The notes under the pieces are model-generated. The model was not told the DNA's origin and did not search any database. It worked only from the letters and a program-made list of their open reading frames with translations. The translations under genes and the position numbers were made by a program. From positions 104,222,661 to 104,286,660 of the forward strand of contig NC_073746.1 of the NCBI RefSeq assembly GCF_029784135.1: DNA of 64,000 bases, written 5' to 3'. Shown here one piece after another: positions 1 through 10,934 of the stretch. Positions within the stretch are counted from its first letter, which is position 1. Each line of letters opens with the position of its first letter. Origin of the DNA: Toxorhynchites rutilus septentrionalis. Taxonomy: Eukaryota > Arthropoda > Insecta > Diptera > Culicidae.

Positions 1-2
1 CC

Positions 3-983
3 ATCAGCAGTTCCTCAATTGAATACGATCTGTCGATGAAACAAGCAATACTTGAGATTTCAGATCAGCTTCGACCAACTTTCATTCCCCGTATTTTTAA
101 CCGAAAGTACCAAAAAGTCAATTGCATGAAAAGATACTTCACTGATGGGTCTCGCCTCAATGGATCCACTGGCTTCGGTGTTTTCAATGAAAATTTAAGC
201 GCCTTCCGTAAACTGCAGGATCCTTGTTCCGTTTATGTTGCTGAGCTGGCAGCAATCGACTTCGCATTGGGGATGATCTCCAACAAGCCTGCAGACCATT
301 ACTTCATTTTCTCGGATAGTCTCAGTTCGCTTGAGGCTCTCCAGTCGATGAAAACTAGTAGGCACCCATCTTATTTCCTCACAAAAGTGAGACAGCAGAT
401 GAGTGCACTGATCGAAAGATCTTATAAGTTAACCTTTGTTTGGGTCCCCTCTCATTGCTCAATTCCTGGCAATGAGAAGGCGGACACCCTCGCAAAGGTG
501 GGTGCCCAGGAAGGCGAATTGTTTGATAGACAGATTTCATACGATGAATTTTTCCAATTACTGCGTCAGAGTTCCCTCTTGAGTTGGCAAACCGATTGGG
601 ACACTGGAAGTCTTGGGCGGTGGTTATATTCAATTATTCCAAAGGTTTCTTCGAGAGCGTGGTTCAAAGGTTTGGACGTAAGTCGTGACTTCATTCGTGT
701 AATGAGTAGACTTATGTCCAACCACTACTCGCTAGATGTGCATCTCCACAGAATAAATCTTGTTCAAAGCAACGTCTGTCGGTGTGGAAACGGTTACGAT
801 GACATCGATCACGCAGTTTGGCAATGTACGGATAATTACGCAGCCAGAGAGTACCTTTTGAATGCCCTTGAGGTCCAAGGAAGACAACCCTATGTTCCTG
901 TTAGAGACGTGTTGGGAACTCGCGACATCTGCTATATGCAGTTGATCTATATGTTTGTGAAACGGTCTAGTATAAGTATTTAA
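3..983 (+). CDS. C-terminal RNase H region of an I-type non-LTR retrotransposon (partial at left edge)
   Basis: The frame is open from base 3, so the polyprotein starts left of the window. It is the end of a LINE ORF2. The RNase H domain would remove RNA from RNA:DNA hybrids after target-primed reverse transcription. The four acidic catalytic positions are visible: D in YFTDGS, E in VAELAAI, D in FSDSLSS, D in NEKADTLAK. A cysteine/histidine cluster (CRCGNGYDDIDHAVWQC) follows near the C-terminus. The same domain order occurs on the minus strand at 17786-18880 and 60103-61140, but these copies differ at many positions and belong to different subfamilies. No stop or frameshift is seen in this portion. 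I, Loa or Outcast membership cannot be decided without the RT domain. It is a mobile-element gene, not a host RNase H. Confidence 0.88.
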   Translation: MSSSSIEYDLSMKQAILEISDQLRPTFIPRIFNRKYQKVNCMKRYFTDGSRLNGSTGFGVFNENLSAFRKLQDPCSVYVAELAAIDFALGMISNKPADHYFIFSDSLSSLEALQSMKTSRHPSYFLTKVRQQMSALIERSYKLTFVWVPSHCSIPGNEKADTLAKVGAQEGELFDRQISYDEFFQLLRQSSLLSWQTDWDTGSLGRWLYSIIPKVSSRAWFKGLDVSRDFIRVMSRLMSNHYSLDVHLHRINLVQSNVCRCGNGYDDIDHAVWQCTDNYAAREYLLNALEVQGRQPYVPVRDVLGTRDICYMQLIYMFVKRSSISI

Positions 984-1334
984 TGCTTTTGTGTTTTTCT
1001 TTTTCGTTATTAGTTTGTTTGTCTTGTCCCCCCATCTCACCGTCGCCCACCCTCGACAGCTAGTCGAACATCAGATGCTATCCCTGGTCATTATGCATAA
1101 TGCTACAGTGCGTGCGGCAACCCTCGGTTGAGACAACGATACCTCATATCCATATCCCCAACCTGACCCGTCCCACAAAAATGTTGCCCTTTTAACCTCG
1201 AGTAAACCGCGAGTATTCGGTCGAATCCTACTAAACATAGAAATTAGTTGAAACTTTGTATAAACAAACCTTGAATTAGCGGCTCCGCAAAGCTTATGCG
1301 ATTGAGCCTTACAAATAAATGAACTGGATAAAAA
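984..1334. other. LINE 3' untranslated tail and unassigned DNA
   Basis: The segment after the RNase H stop begins T-rich and then becomes mixed. No poly-A tail, target duplication or ORF of interest is recognisable, so the 3' boundary of the LINE is uncertain. Confidence 0.4.
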
Positions 1335-1725
1335 AAAAATGATTCTATGGTGGTTAGACACTCCACCACCCCCCTCTAGGAGGGGGCTGCCATACAAATG
1401 AAACACAAATTTCTGCATTACTCGGGAATTAATCTAGCAAATAAAACCAAATTCGGCATGTAACGTAACGGAGAAACATGTTTTTTGCAAGTAGTTGAAA
1501 AATCTTGAACAAGAATTGTGTCTGAAAATTATCTGATATTATAATGTCGAGTTTTGGTAGAAGTAGTAGGAATTTTATAGTAGAAGGTAATTTTAATGGG
1601 TAGATTAGAAGATCTATCAATGAATAATTTTGCGATTGGACCCATGAACAGCGCTTAGTAAGAAAACGTGGATGTGATAACGAAAAATAAATTTTGGGTG
1701 GGACGAAGTTTGCCGGGTCAGCTAG
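1335..1725 (+). mobile_element. Helitron 3' fragment (non-autonomous, 5' truncated)
   Basis: The segment ends with a short G/C-rich inverted region (GGGTGGGACGAAGTTTGCC) followed by GGGTCAGCTAG and then T. This is the classical Helitron 3' end, a hairpin followed by CTRR, here CTAG. Its body (1380-1660) matches in reverse complement the body of the Helitron at 58100-59154, including one 'GGCTGCCATACAAATGAAAC' unit. The 5' end with TC is absent. No protein is encoded. Confidence 0.72.
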
Positions 1726-3599
1726 TTTTCTGCATAAAATAACACTACTTAAATACTAATTTTCTGCATAAAATATCATTTTTTCCATCTATTTATTGTA
1801 GATTCACACCTTGTCTAGCACTTAACATGAAAAAATACAAACAAAAAAATTGAAATAACTACAAAAACTGAAAAATGAACGATGCTTGTTTTTACGCAAT
1901 TTGCTAACGCAAGCATCTTATCTTTGGTTTTGACTGTCACTTTTTTGCAAATGTTTAACATTTTAAATTATAGGCTATATCAACTATATTTCAAAATGAA
2001 GTGTTCGGAATTTGAGACTGTTCGGAATATGACACAAAACGGTAGTTCACAATCCAACAGTCATTCTCGCTCAAACAGTTGCAACTGGTAGCCAGAAGCT
2101 GCAGCAGAGCAACAACTAACCTGATAAAAACAAAACTAAAATCTTTCCCTTATTCCGTTCATAAGAGGAATATGAGGATGGTGCGGTAGGAGCATCCATT
2201 TTATCTAGATTATATCTCGATATTTGCGAAGAAACGGAGCATGAAGTTGATATTGTCTCAACTGACCTCAACCCATCTTTTCCGGTGTTTCTTCAAATCA
2301 GCAACAGGACGAAGAAGGTTGGGATTTCCTCCATCGATTCGATTGCAAAAAAAAAACTATTAAATCGACAGGAAAAACGAGACTGTCGCAATTCGAATTT
2401 TTGCTCTTTTTCACTCATTCCGAATGAGAAACCCGTGGTTGGCAATCGTTGATTTTTCCAGTGCCCCGTTTGGAATTCACTGACGGAATCGTGCCATACT
2501 CAATTATTGCAACCAGACGGTTTTATGCTGCTGATCCGGTTTTTTTTTGCGGAAACGAAATTGCGATGGAAAATGTTTAAGGTTCGTTCAATTGGAAATT
2601 AAAACGTGTTTCTTTATCGTTAATTTACTGAAAAAGGCTTCCTAGGAATAATCATCTCTTTTTTTATTTGTGTTCGTTGACAGCTTGTGTCATGAAATGT
2701 AAAGGTATCCAATGAGAATTATACTTCAAGGTGGGGCGCCTCAAAAACCCTCTCGATTGTAATAAAGGGTTGTCGTCAAAATTAAATTATTTTGAGAATA
2801 AATGAAGAGACGCTTTCATTTAACTGCGTGTCGGGATATAATCTGGATAAAATGTCGCCTTATAGCGGTTTAATGAGGAGGAAATATACTGATTTGATCT
2901 TTGCCTTGAGTACTTCGACTAGCATATTTTGGAACAAAATTAACAGGAACAGGTGTTTCGTGAAAAAGTTTCAAAAATTGAACAATTTATACTTCATGAA
3001 TCCTTCAATTACATTAGCATCTTACCACCAGCCATTGTAAAAGCATACGCATCGATAATTTTTATATTAAACGGACTTCTCCGGATCTTTTCTTCCTTTC
3101 CCCTCTCCCAAATCGACATAAATACATGAAAAGTCAGTTCTTCAGAAACATTTCGGGCCATATATCAGCCATGCATCCATAACCATTATCATCGGAATCA
3201 TCTTTTATCGTTTATTGTTCCGGCAAGAGTGTGGTATATTTCATTTCCAGCAGAAAGAAGGAAAAAACAGGAGAAAAAAAACGTACACATGAGGTGAGCA
3301 AGAATAAACTCTGCAAAGTGAGCGGAAGTATGAAAACATCCAACTGATCAGCCTATTTTTTTGTTATGGTTTACACTCAACTTTCAGTCGTAAATGATAA
3401 GCATAAAAGCTACAATAGCACGACAGGGAGACACTTCAACAAGCTCTCGACGGTCGGAAAAATATGGTTGCTTTTACATATATGTACGGAGGTATAACGG
3501 TTGGTGGTATTTTATAAGCTTTTTTCATCAATATTCTAGAAAACGACTGTCATGTGAAATTAATTGAGCTTCAATGAGGTGGCTCCACTGATATAAGCG
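1726..3599. other. No gene seen
   Basis: AT-rich sequence with no sustained coding frame. It contains GTGTTCGGAATTTGAGAC at about 2002-2019, which recurs near 42600 (reverse) and 54264 and is probably the edge of an unresolved repeat. Otherwise it looks single copy. Confidence 0.4.
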
Positions 3600-3965
3600 T
3601 TTAACTCAAAGAAATAATAGTCCAGCCCAAACGCTTTCATTTCCAAACGCTTATTGTTCGCTTATTTAATTATATATTTATGAGATTTTGGCGTCAATCG
3701 ACTTGGACACTCCAAAACTATTTATTACATTGAAGAGAATAATATATATCATGTAACTAACTTTCGAACAATTGAAAAATTCTCAACCAATATCCAGACG
3801 GAAATCCCACGTTCTGATTGGTCGAAATTAGAAAATACAAGCTTACTTTAGTACTCACAATTATTGTTCAGTCATTTCCAGATATATTTACGAGATTTTT
3901 GCATCAATCGACTTAGGCACTCCATAACAATTTATTACAACGAAGATATGGAACTATGTAAGGAT
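3600..3965 (+). repeat. Two degenerate relics of the HINE-like family body
   Basis: Two related blocks (about 3655-3760 and 3870-3965) carry the sequence around 'TTTGCATCAATTGA...ATTTCTACG...' seen in the 5' body of the copies at 33053 and 36624. An intervening stretch resembles the 'GATTGGCCCGATTTACGG' region. They are diverged and have no ends. This call rests on visual similarity only. Confidence 0.4.
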
Positions 3966-4682
3966 ATATGGGCTTGATGTTATGTCACATGTTCCTGATA
4001 ACCGAGAAGTCAGGTTCAGTTGCTGTAGCTCGGAAGAACGAATCGAAAAATTTAAAGTCTTCTTTGCAAAAATAAAATAAAATAAAGGAATGAAGATTGG
4101 AAATCAAGTGCAAAATATGATTTATCGTACAAGTGAGCATCCCTCTATGTGTTCCTTGAAACCAACTTTGGGCAACGAAATGGAATCATTACTGAAGATA
4201 CAAGCTAGCTGCGGGAGCATAAATTTGTTCAGATCACAGAGTGATTCTCGAACACAAGCGTATTGTTTGAAGACTGCATCAATTAAGAACAAATTATTTC
4301 ATCTGGTTTTGAGTAAAATCTGATCAACATTAATTACTGCGTTGAGCGAGTTCAAAAACTGGATTTCTTAATGCATGTGCGGAGTTTGGTTAAGTTAAAA
4401 AAAAGTCATTCTCAGGGGTAGAGGTGAATGCCCTACAAATACAAACTAATAAAATACAAAAAAAGAAACGAAAGAAAAAAAAAATCTCTTGAAATCCTAA
4501 CAAAAGTGAATTGCTGGTGTCTTCGTTGTTCGGAGAAAAATTTTACGCGAGTGAATATGTCACAATACACTCGACAAAAAAAAGTTAGAGGAACAAAGTG
4601 CGCAATGGAAATTTTAAAGTGATTTTACATGCTTTCCACGCATAAAGATGGGATGTACATAATTTCAATGCTCCAAAAAAAT

Positions 4683-4912
4683 GAACCCGGTGTTCATTCC
4701 AGAAGGCGACAAGGTAAACACGGAAGTCTACATCGGGAGTTTAAGCAAGCAGCACGGCCCGAAGCCGAATAAACGCCATCCGAGTACAGCAAGCCTAAGA
4801 CAAACATTGAGCTGTATCTAGGGCGAAATTGACCAAGGTTACATGCCTGCTAGGAGTTCCGGAAGCGTGTGGAGGCCGTAATTGCAGCAGGTGAAGACTC
4901 GGTCGATGATTA
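4683..4912 (+). pseudogene. Relic of a mariner-like (DD37D/maT type) transposase
   Basis: Translation gives a piece resembling the catalytic core (NPVFIPEGDKVNTEVYIGSL). It is followed, after a deletion, by C-terminal sequence (KRHPSTASLRQTL, GEIDQGYMPA, then in another frame EFRKRVEAVIAAGEDSVDD and a stop). This order matches the second half of DD37D mariner-like transposases. The section holding the second and third catalytic aspartates is missing. At least one stop and one frameshift remain. No terminal inverted repeats were found nearby. It is clearly dead and probably old. Confidence 0.6.
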
Positions 4913-4959
4913 GCACATTTTACTGAATTTTTTTAAATTTTTTAATTCTCACATTGCTC

Positions 4960-5186
4960 AATGGTGCAAATATTATCCCGCATCTATCTCAATGTAGAAG
5001 TATCCTAACGTGGAAATTGTTCAAACTCTTTACTTATAAAGTAAATTTGTTGAATTCAATTGAATTCGGTAATTGTTTCATTCAATAACTTGTTTAACCA
5101 CTAATTCAATTAATACAAACTAACGATTACTAAGCCAACGGTAGTCCTTCGTAACCGTTGCGGTTAAATCATAAATATAACCTACC
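4960..5186 (+). mobile_element. 3' end of a HINE-like element (fragment)
   Basis: The segment ends with the family's 3' signature: a subterminal repeat (GTAGTCCTTCGTAA) and a hairpin of form GGTTAAATC / AATATAACC with loop ATA at 5162-5182, then CTACC. The upstream AT-rich part (GAATTCAATTGAATTC, CAATACAAAC) also matches the 3' third of copies A and C. Hairpin pairing is imperfect, as expected for an old copy. Confidence 0.6.
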
Positions 5187-5199
5187 TACACCCTTAACA

Positions 5200-5465
5200 T
5201 TTTGACCTAGAACTACGTCTAACAGGAATAAATATATGGGGTGGTAAAATGGTAATCTAAATATTGAGCATGTAACAAATAATGGAAAATTCCAAACGCT
5301 CATAACTAGACAATTTCTATTAGATCGCAAAGATGTTTGCATCAATTGATTGGAAATATTTCAATACATCTACTACAATGCGTTAAAAAAAATTTTTTTT
5401 AGATCAATATTTGAATAATTGTTCAATTATCTCAACGCTTGATTCAATTTGTGCTCGTCAAATTA
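5200..5465 (+). mobile_element. 5' part of a second HINE-like element, head-to-tail with the previous
   Basis: Starts with a diverged subterminal repeat (GACCTAGAACTACGTCTAACAG), then the conserved 5' body (ATATATGGGG, GTTTGCATCAATTGATTGG, ACAATGCG). It lies only about 15-20 bp downstream of the hairpin of the preceding fragment. It is truncated before any minisatellite. Confidence 0.55.
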
Positions 5466-5526
5466 TACCGACCTAAAAAGGCAACTTGAGTAACAGTGGA
5501 ATACTATACACAAATAAATACCAATA

Positions 5527-5944
5527 CAGGGAAACTTCGATATAACGTACCCTCGATATAACGTCACTCGATATAACGTACACATTTCCAAAGTATAAAG
5601 GAAAATTTTTTTCAATATTTTTTTTTTCTGATAGAACAATGAATTATCTGTATTGTGATGCTAAAACAAGTTTTGTACCTTCAACCAATCCCGAAATACA
5701 GCTGGTTTTGCGATTCCGGATTCTAAATGAATCAAGCTTTAATCAACAGTACGAAGGGAAACATCATGAGAAAGGCTGGCTTCGTCTTCTGATTGAAGTT
5801 ATTCATCAACTGTACTAAAACAGCAACACAATAATGTATTATAGACTACGTTTGTGAGTACTTCATTGTGCTTCGATATAGCGTACAATTCGATACAACG
5901 TACAATTTTGAAAGTGAAATGTACGTTATATCGAAGATTACCTG
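5527..5944. mobile_element. pogo-like MITE (418 bp, TA target)
   Basis: Terminal inverted repeats begin CAGGGAAACTTCGATATAAC on the left and CAGGTAATCTTCGATATAAC on the right (read inward), each flanked by TA (5525-5526, 5945-5946). Subterminal 'CGATATAACGTAC' repeats occur several times at both ends. CAGG...CCTG termini with TA duplication are typical of pogo/Tigger elements. No transposase frame is present. The element is non-autonomous. Confidence 0.75.
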
Positions 5945-5946
5945 TA

Positions 5947-7539
5947 CTGCAAAAACAATCGTAGCTAGCCACAGTCTATCTATATTTTTCTGTTCAAATA
6001 CTGCTGATACATACATACGAATTTGCACAATACAATGGAAGCCTGACGAAAAGTGAAACATTGCCTCGCAAGTCCCATCTCTGTGTGATTCTACAGCCAA
6101 TACACTCGAATAAATTTCACTGGCATCGTCCAGAACCGATCATTCATTCTTTAACAGCGAGTTAAAACAAAAATGAAGGAGCGAAAGCATAGCCGCAACG
6201 ATACTTCCTGTTTGCTAGTCAGGCTCGAGCGGGAATGAAATTTGCCTTTCTCAAGAGACGGAGATGAAAATTCTCTGTAGCTGAGATAGATTCACTTAGG
6301 AATGCGGTAGCAAATCCAATTCACAGTTGAAGTCAGTTGTCTTGCCGAACATTGAATAATATGGCTTATACTGATTATTCTTCAGGTCGGGTTTCTTGAG
6401 CTTTGAATATTATAGCAATATTGTTTCTGTCAAACTATGCGTTATTGTGATTTTTGTCATTTCCATATGATTGTTATTGTTTGTATTTGCCGCCGCTTTG
6501 CAGCGGGTCGGCTACCGACTGCGTCATCTCGACCCCTATTACTTTACGCTCAGAATAAATTTTATAGCAAAAAAAACATAACCAACTTACCAATTTGCGC
6601 TCCAAATTCCTCAATCTGTGTGTGATAATACATTTTAAAATTATACTTTTCTTTATTCTTTTCTGTTCTTTATGCATGTCTACATAATTTTTGAAGCTAA
6701 AATTCCTCGCATAGTTTTTGTTTCGGTTCTATTTCTTAGTTTTGATTTGTTCAAATTGTATTCTGAAAACTATGGTTTAACGGGTTGGAATAATATTTCT
6801 CAATTATGGTTAAGGAAATGAAGTGGAGTAGGATTCTCACAACCAGAGGAAAAGAATATAATTTTTGGGAGTAAAAAACTTGACAATGCCTAAAAAATAA
6901 AAAAAGCTGGATAAAACAGGGAAATTTTAAAAGAAATGGAGATTTCTTGCCTTTGGCAGTTTCGCTGGCATGCTTGAAAAAAACTGGCAATATACAGGAA
7001 AATCTGGAAGGTTGGCAACCCTGATTGCAAGCCAGATGGGAAGTGAGAGCTGTGTTCGTGGGGTGAAAACTATTGTTAAAATAGCTATAGTTGCCGCCAA
7101 CACAGTCGATTTCGGATCTTTCGTTGCCGTTCTGCGAAAGGTGTTGCATGCTATAATTTGTGGATTATTTCTTTGGGAACGTTGAAGATGTAAGAGATAC
7201 AGAAAAGTTACTTGGATATTCGATAAGTTATATACATTGATCTAGTCCTGCAGTCCTACGTATCTTCACCCTCCTGTGCTTGTTCGTCTCGAAATGTGAA
7301 ATTAATGCATTTATGGAAGCCGTATATTTGCTTATTGAAGTGACTTTTTGTTCGCTATGTGTTTGTACTTACAAAAAGTGCAGGTTTCGGCCAATACTCG
7401 ATCTTCCAAACAGTCATATCCCGGAAAATGGAAGGTGGTAAAAAATAGTTCTTGAATATTGGGGTTTCTTTAACGCCAATATTAAATATTACATCAATAA
7501 TTTTAGCCAAAAAAATATTCTTTTACAGCTAGGTCGATA
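5947..7539. other. No gene seen
   Basis: AT-rich sequence with short random ORFs in both strands. No repeats with clear ends and no domain-like translation found. Confidence 0.4.
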
Positions 7540-9690
7540 ATGGGTTAAGATGATGCAATGGACAAATTTCATGCCAACTTGACTGGCAGTGAAACGTTGT
7601 GGGTGTTAAGACATTTAAGCAACTTTGCATACTTGATGAAAAATTCGAAAAATAATTAAACTACTTTTGAAAAAAGCCAAATTTTTTTCTGATTTTTTTC
7701 CAAAATTTATAACTTAAAAACTATCATACCTACTAAATTCTTGTCAAAGTATGAAATGGAGGAAATTGTTCAAATTTGTTTGGAAAAATGTTTTGCTCAA
7801 AAAAAGTTATTTTAAAACTTAAAATTCATTTTCTCTCAAAATCGTTTTTTTTAAATTCCCAAAAACATATATATTAATAGCCCTTGAAATTTCCAACAAG
7901 TCGTCCATACATCGGAAGATAGACACTTTTACAGGGAAAAGTTTTTCTAACAACTTTTTTGAAAAAAATACAACTAATCATAATTTTGTTTAAAGTCATG
8001 ATAGCGATATCATGGTGTATTCGACAAAATTTTAGATCTTATTAAAATATGAAATTTTGTCGAAGACGTCAGCTTTCTATCTGTTAAAGTTGTTAGAATA
8101 TAAGTAATTTTTGTATGAAGACTCCTGAAAAAAAAATTTATGCACGTAACATTTTTGTGTGTAAATTCTCACGTTTGATATGTTCTTCACATGCTTCTAA
8201 ATAGAGGAAAGTTAGCAGAGCATGTAAATTGCGATAATTTATACATAAAATGTTACGAATTAAATATTAATAGTATTTTTTCAAAGAAATTTTTTTTATG
8301 TAAATGTGCCCATCTTCTGATGTCTGTATGGGTGACTTGTTGGAAATATAAAGGGCTATTTATATCTATTTTATCATTTTTTTAAAAACACATGTTTCCG
8401 AGAAAAATGAATTTTAATTTTCAAAATATTTTTTTTGCATGAGATTTTTTCCAAAAATTTGTTTGATTTTTTTTATGAAAACCTCAATAATTTCCTACAT
8501 TTCATTCTCTGACCAATTTTTCGTAGATCTTAATAGTTTTTAAATTAAAATTTTTCGGAAAAAAGGTGAAAAACTCTAAATTAAAAAAAAACCACAAAAA
8601 ATCTATCAAACCAACAACATTTTAGTCAAACAATGGAATGCAGGAAATTATTTTGGTTTTCATTAAAAATTATCGAAAATTTTTTTGGAAAAAAAATTTC
8701 ATTAAAAAAAATATTTTTCTCGGAAACATTCGTTTTTCTCGAAAACATATGCTTTTAAAATTTTAATAAAAATATATATGAATGGCCCTTAAAATTTCCA
8801 ATAAATTTTGCATACATTGGACGATGGGCACATTCACATGGAACGAGTTTTTCAAAGAACTTTTTCATTTTATTCTTTGAAAAAATACTATTAATGTTTA
8901 ATTTGTAACATTTTTTTGTATAAATTATCGAAATTTACATGCTCTGTTAACTTTTCTCTATTTAGAAACATGTCAAGAACATGTCAAACGTGAGAATTTA
9001 CACACAAAATTGTTACGAGTAAAACATTTTTTTTTTAGGAGTCTTCATACAAAAATGAACAATATTCCAAAAACTATAAAACATGGAAAGTTGACTTCTT
9101 TGACAAACGTTTATATTTTATTAAGGTCTAAAACGTTGTCGAATACACTATATTGCTATATTGATTTTAAACAAAATTAGGATTAGTTGTATTTTTTCGA
9201 AGAAAACATGAAAAAGTTGTTGTTAGAAAAACTTTTTCCCTGGAGGCGATCTGGCGTAGCAGTAACATCCATACCTCTCACGCAGAGATCACGAGTTCAA
9301 TTCTCGCTCCCGACATTCTTCCAAAAATGGAAGTAAAAGTGACGAACCAACCGGTTGTGTTGAAAATCACTATAATAATCTTTTTTTTTCCAAAATATTT
9401 TTGGTATTTTTTTATGAAAATTTAAACAATTTCCTACATTTCATCCTTTGACAATAGTTTTGTAGGTATCATAGTTTTAAAGTTATAAATTCTTGTGAAA
9501 AAATTGGCTTTTTCCAAAAAGTAGTCTAATTCTTTTTCGAATATTTCAAGTAAGCAAAGTAGCTTAAATGATCCATGTCTTCACACCCACAACGTATCAC
9601 TACTGTCTGAGATGGAGCCAACTGTCTGAGATGGAGATGAGCCAACTCCTAAGACGAGTTGCCATGAATTTCGTCAATGCTCGGTTAGTC
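7540..9690. repeat. Large nested fold-back element
   Basis: The left half and the reverse complement of the right half match over most of their length, centred near 8570. Examples: 'CAACGTTGTGGGTGT'-like sequence at 7590-7615 against 9575-9595; 'GTAGGTATGATAG'-like at 7720 against 9465; GCATGTAAATT at 8220 against 8935; and 'TGTTTCCGAG' at 8390 against 8720. Each half also contains a smaller inverted pair (7640-7950 against 8310-8570). The whole is therefore a fold-back inside a fold-back. No ORF of note. The arms are diverged. Outer boundaries are approximate. Confidence 0.65.
9241..9395 (+). mobile_element. tRNA-derived SINE
   Basis: It has a Pol III box A-like sequence (TGGCGTAGCAGTAAC) near 9252 and a box B-like GAGTTCAATTC near 9293, spaced as in tRNA promoters. 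A non-tRNA body follows (CTCCCGACATTC, ACCAACCGGTTGTG) and the segment ends in a T-run. It interrupts the right arm of the fold-back element directly after 'GTTAGAAAAACTTTTTCCCTG', so it is younger than the fold-back. A true tRNA gene is excluded because no acceptor stem closes. Confidence 0.68.
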
Positions 9691-9795
9691 ATCGCTTGGT
9701 AATCTTCCGTTGAAATGAAAATATTCGAATGAGTATTAGTTTCAATATTATCGTGGGTATGGTGGATAGAAATTTGTGTACCATTTTTTTAATTG

Positions 9796-10659
9796 CAGTG
9801 CGGACTCGATTATATACAGTTTCTGATTTCTTCTCACTATATATAATCGAATCAAAAAGAATATTTTTTTATTCGTTTTTTTTGCATATATTTTTCTTTT
9901 TTTTTTCAATATAAAAGAGGAATTTGATTTTTGATTCAACCCCTTAAAGTCAGAAAATCCTTTCTCACATGAAAAAAAATATATCCAGATTCTCTCAGAG
10001 GGTGATAGACGATCATATTTGATGGAAAAAATCCTTCTACGCATATGTTCGAATTTCAACAATGACAGAGTTATAGAACTTTTTTTTTGTTTCGGACTCT
10101 GTTGCCTCGAACTGGCTCTACATTACAAAGTACGCTACGGAAGACGATTCTGTTGCTTTCATTTGAAAGATGAGAAAATTTATAGATATAGTAGTGGAAC
10201 ATCTAAATTAATGGATTTCGATAACATTTTGGAAGTGAAAAACATAAAAGTTAGTAATTGTTAATGTATTATTATTAATGTCATCCTGATTTTTTTTATT
10301 CAACTGGATTGTTTCTATCAATCAAATTGAAGCTCTCTAACCGCTCTACAATTTGTTCTTTGACACCCAACTTCTATCTATCTTAATTTGGCTGCAATAT
10401 CGATATAATTAATTCTTGGTGAAAATTCAAGGAAAATCTTCAAAAATCACGATTTTTACCCCACTTCAAAAACCCTAATCTTCAAAAATCACGATTTTTA
10501 CCCCACTGTATATGAATTAGTCACTTCAATCACACCTTAACGCTGAAAGGTTACATTTCTTCTTGAAATAAGTCATATTTGAAACATAAAAAAAAAATCC
10601 AAAATTGTATATAATCGAATCACATATAATCGAGTCTGTATATAATCGAGTCCGGCCTG
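9796..10659. mobile_element. pogo-like MITE, family with CGGACTCGATTATATAC ends (copy a)
   Basis: Ends are CAGTGCGGACTCGATTATAT on the left and, read inward, CAGGCCGGACTCGATTATAT on the right. TA follows the right end; the left flank reads TG, a one-base change from TA. The subterminal motif GATTCGATTATATA repeats on both sides. The interior has no transposase but contains a direct duplication (TCAAAAATCACGATTTTTAC) near 10440-10505. Two more copies lie at 35906 and 56643 in the opposite orientation. Confidence 0.7.
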
Positions 10660-10934
10660 TATCGTGATTTCTCTTAAGTAAATGTCGTAGTAACATTCCT
10701 ACGCTTTCCTTATCAGTTGCAAGGACGTGGCCAGAACAATTCCACCCTGTTGGAAAAAAACATGCCTTCATCTAAGAGATATTATGAATCATCAGCAACG
10801 GATAGAGGCTAGTTTTTAACTTAACAGTTTTGAATTCGTACCACCTACGATATTGTGCGACTTGTTCAATGTTAATGCTAATTTGAATAATTTTTTACCA
10901 AACCGAATCGCTTTGATTATCCTCTTTTTTTATT

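Noticed and set aside
9252..9310. tRNA gene
   Set aside because: Boxes A and B are present, but the cloverleaf does not close and a SINE body follows.
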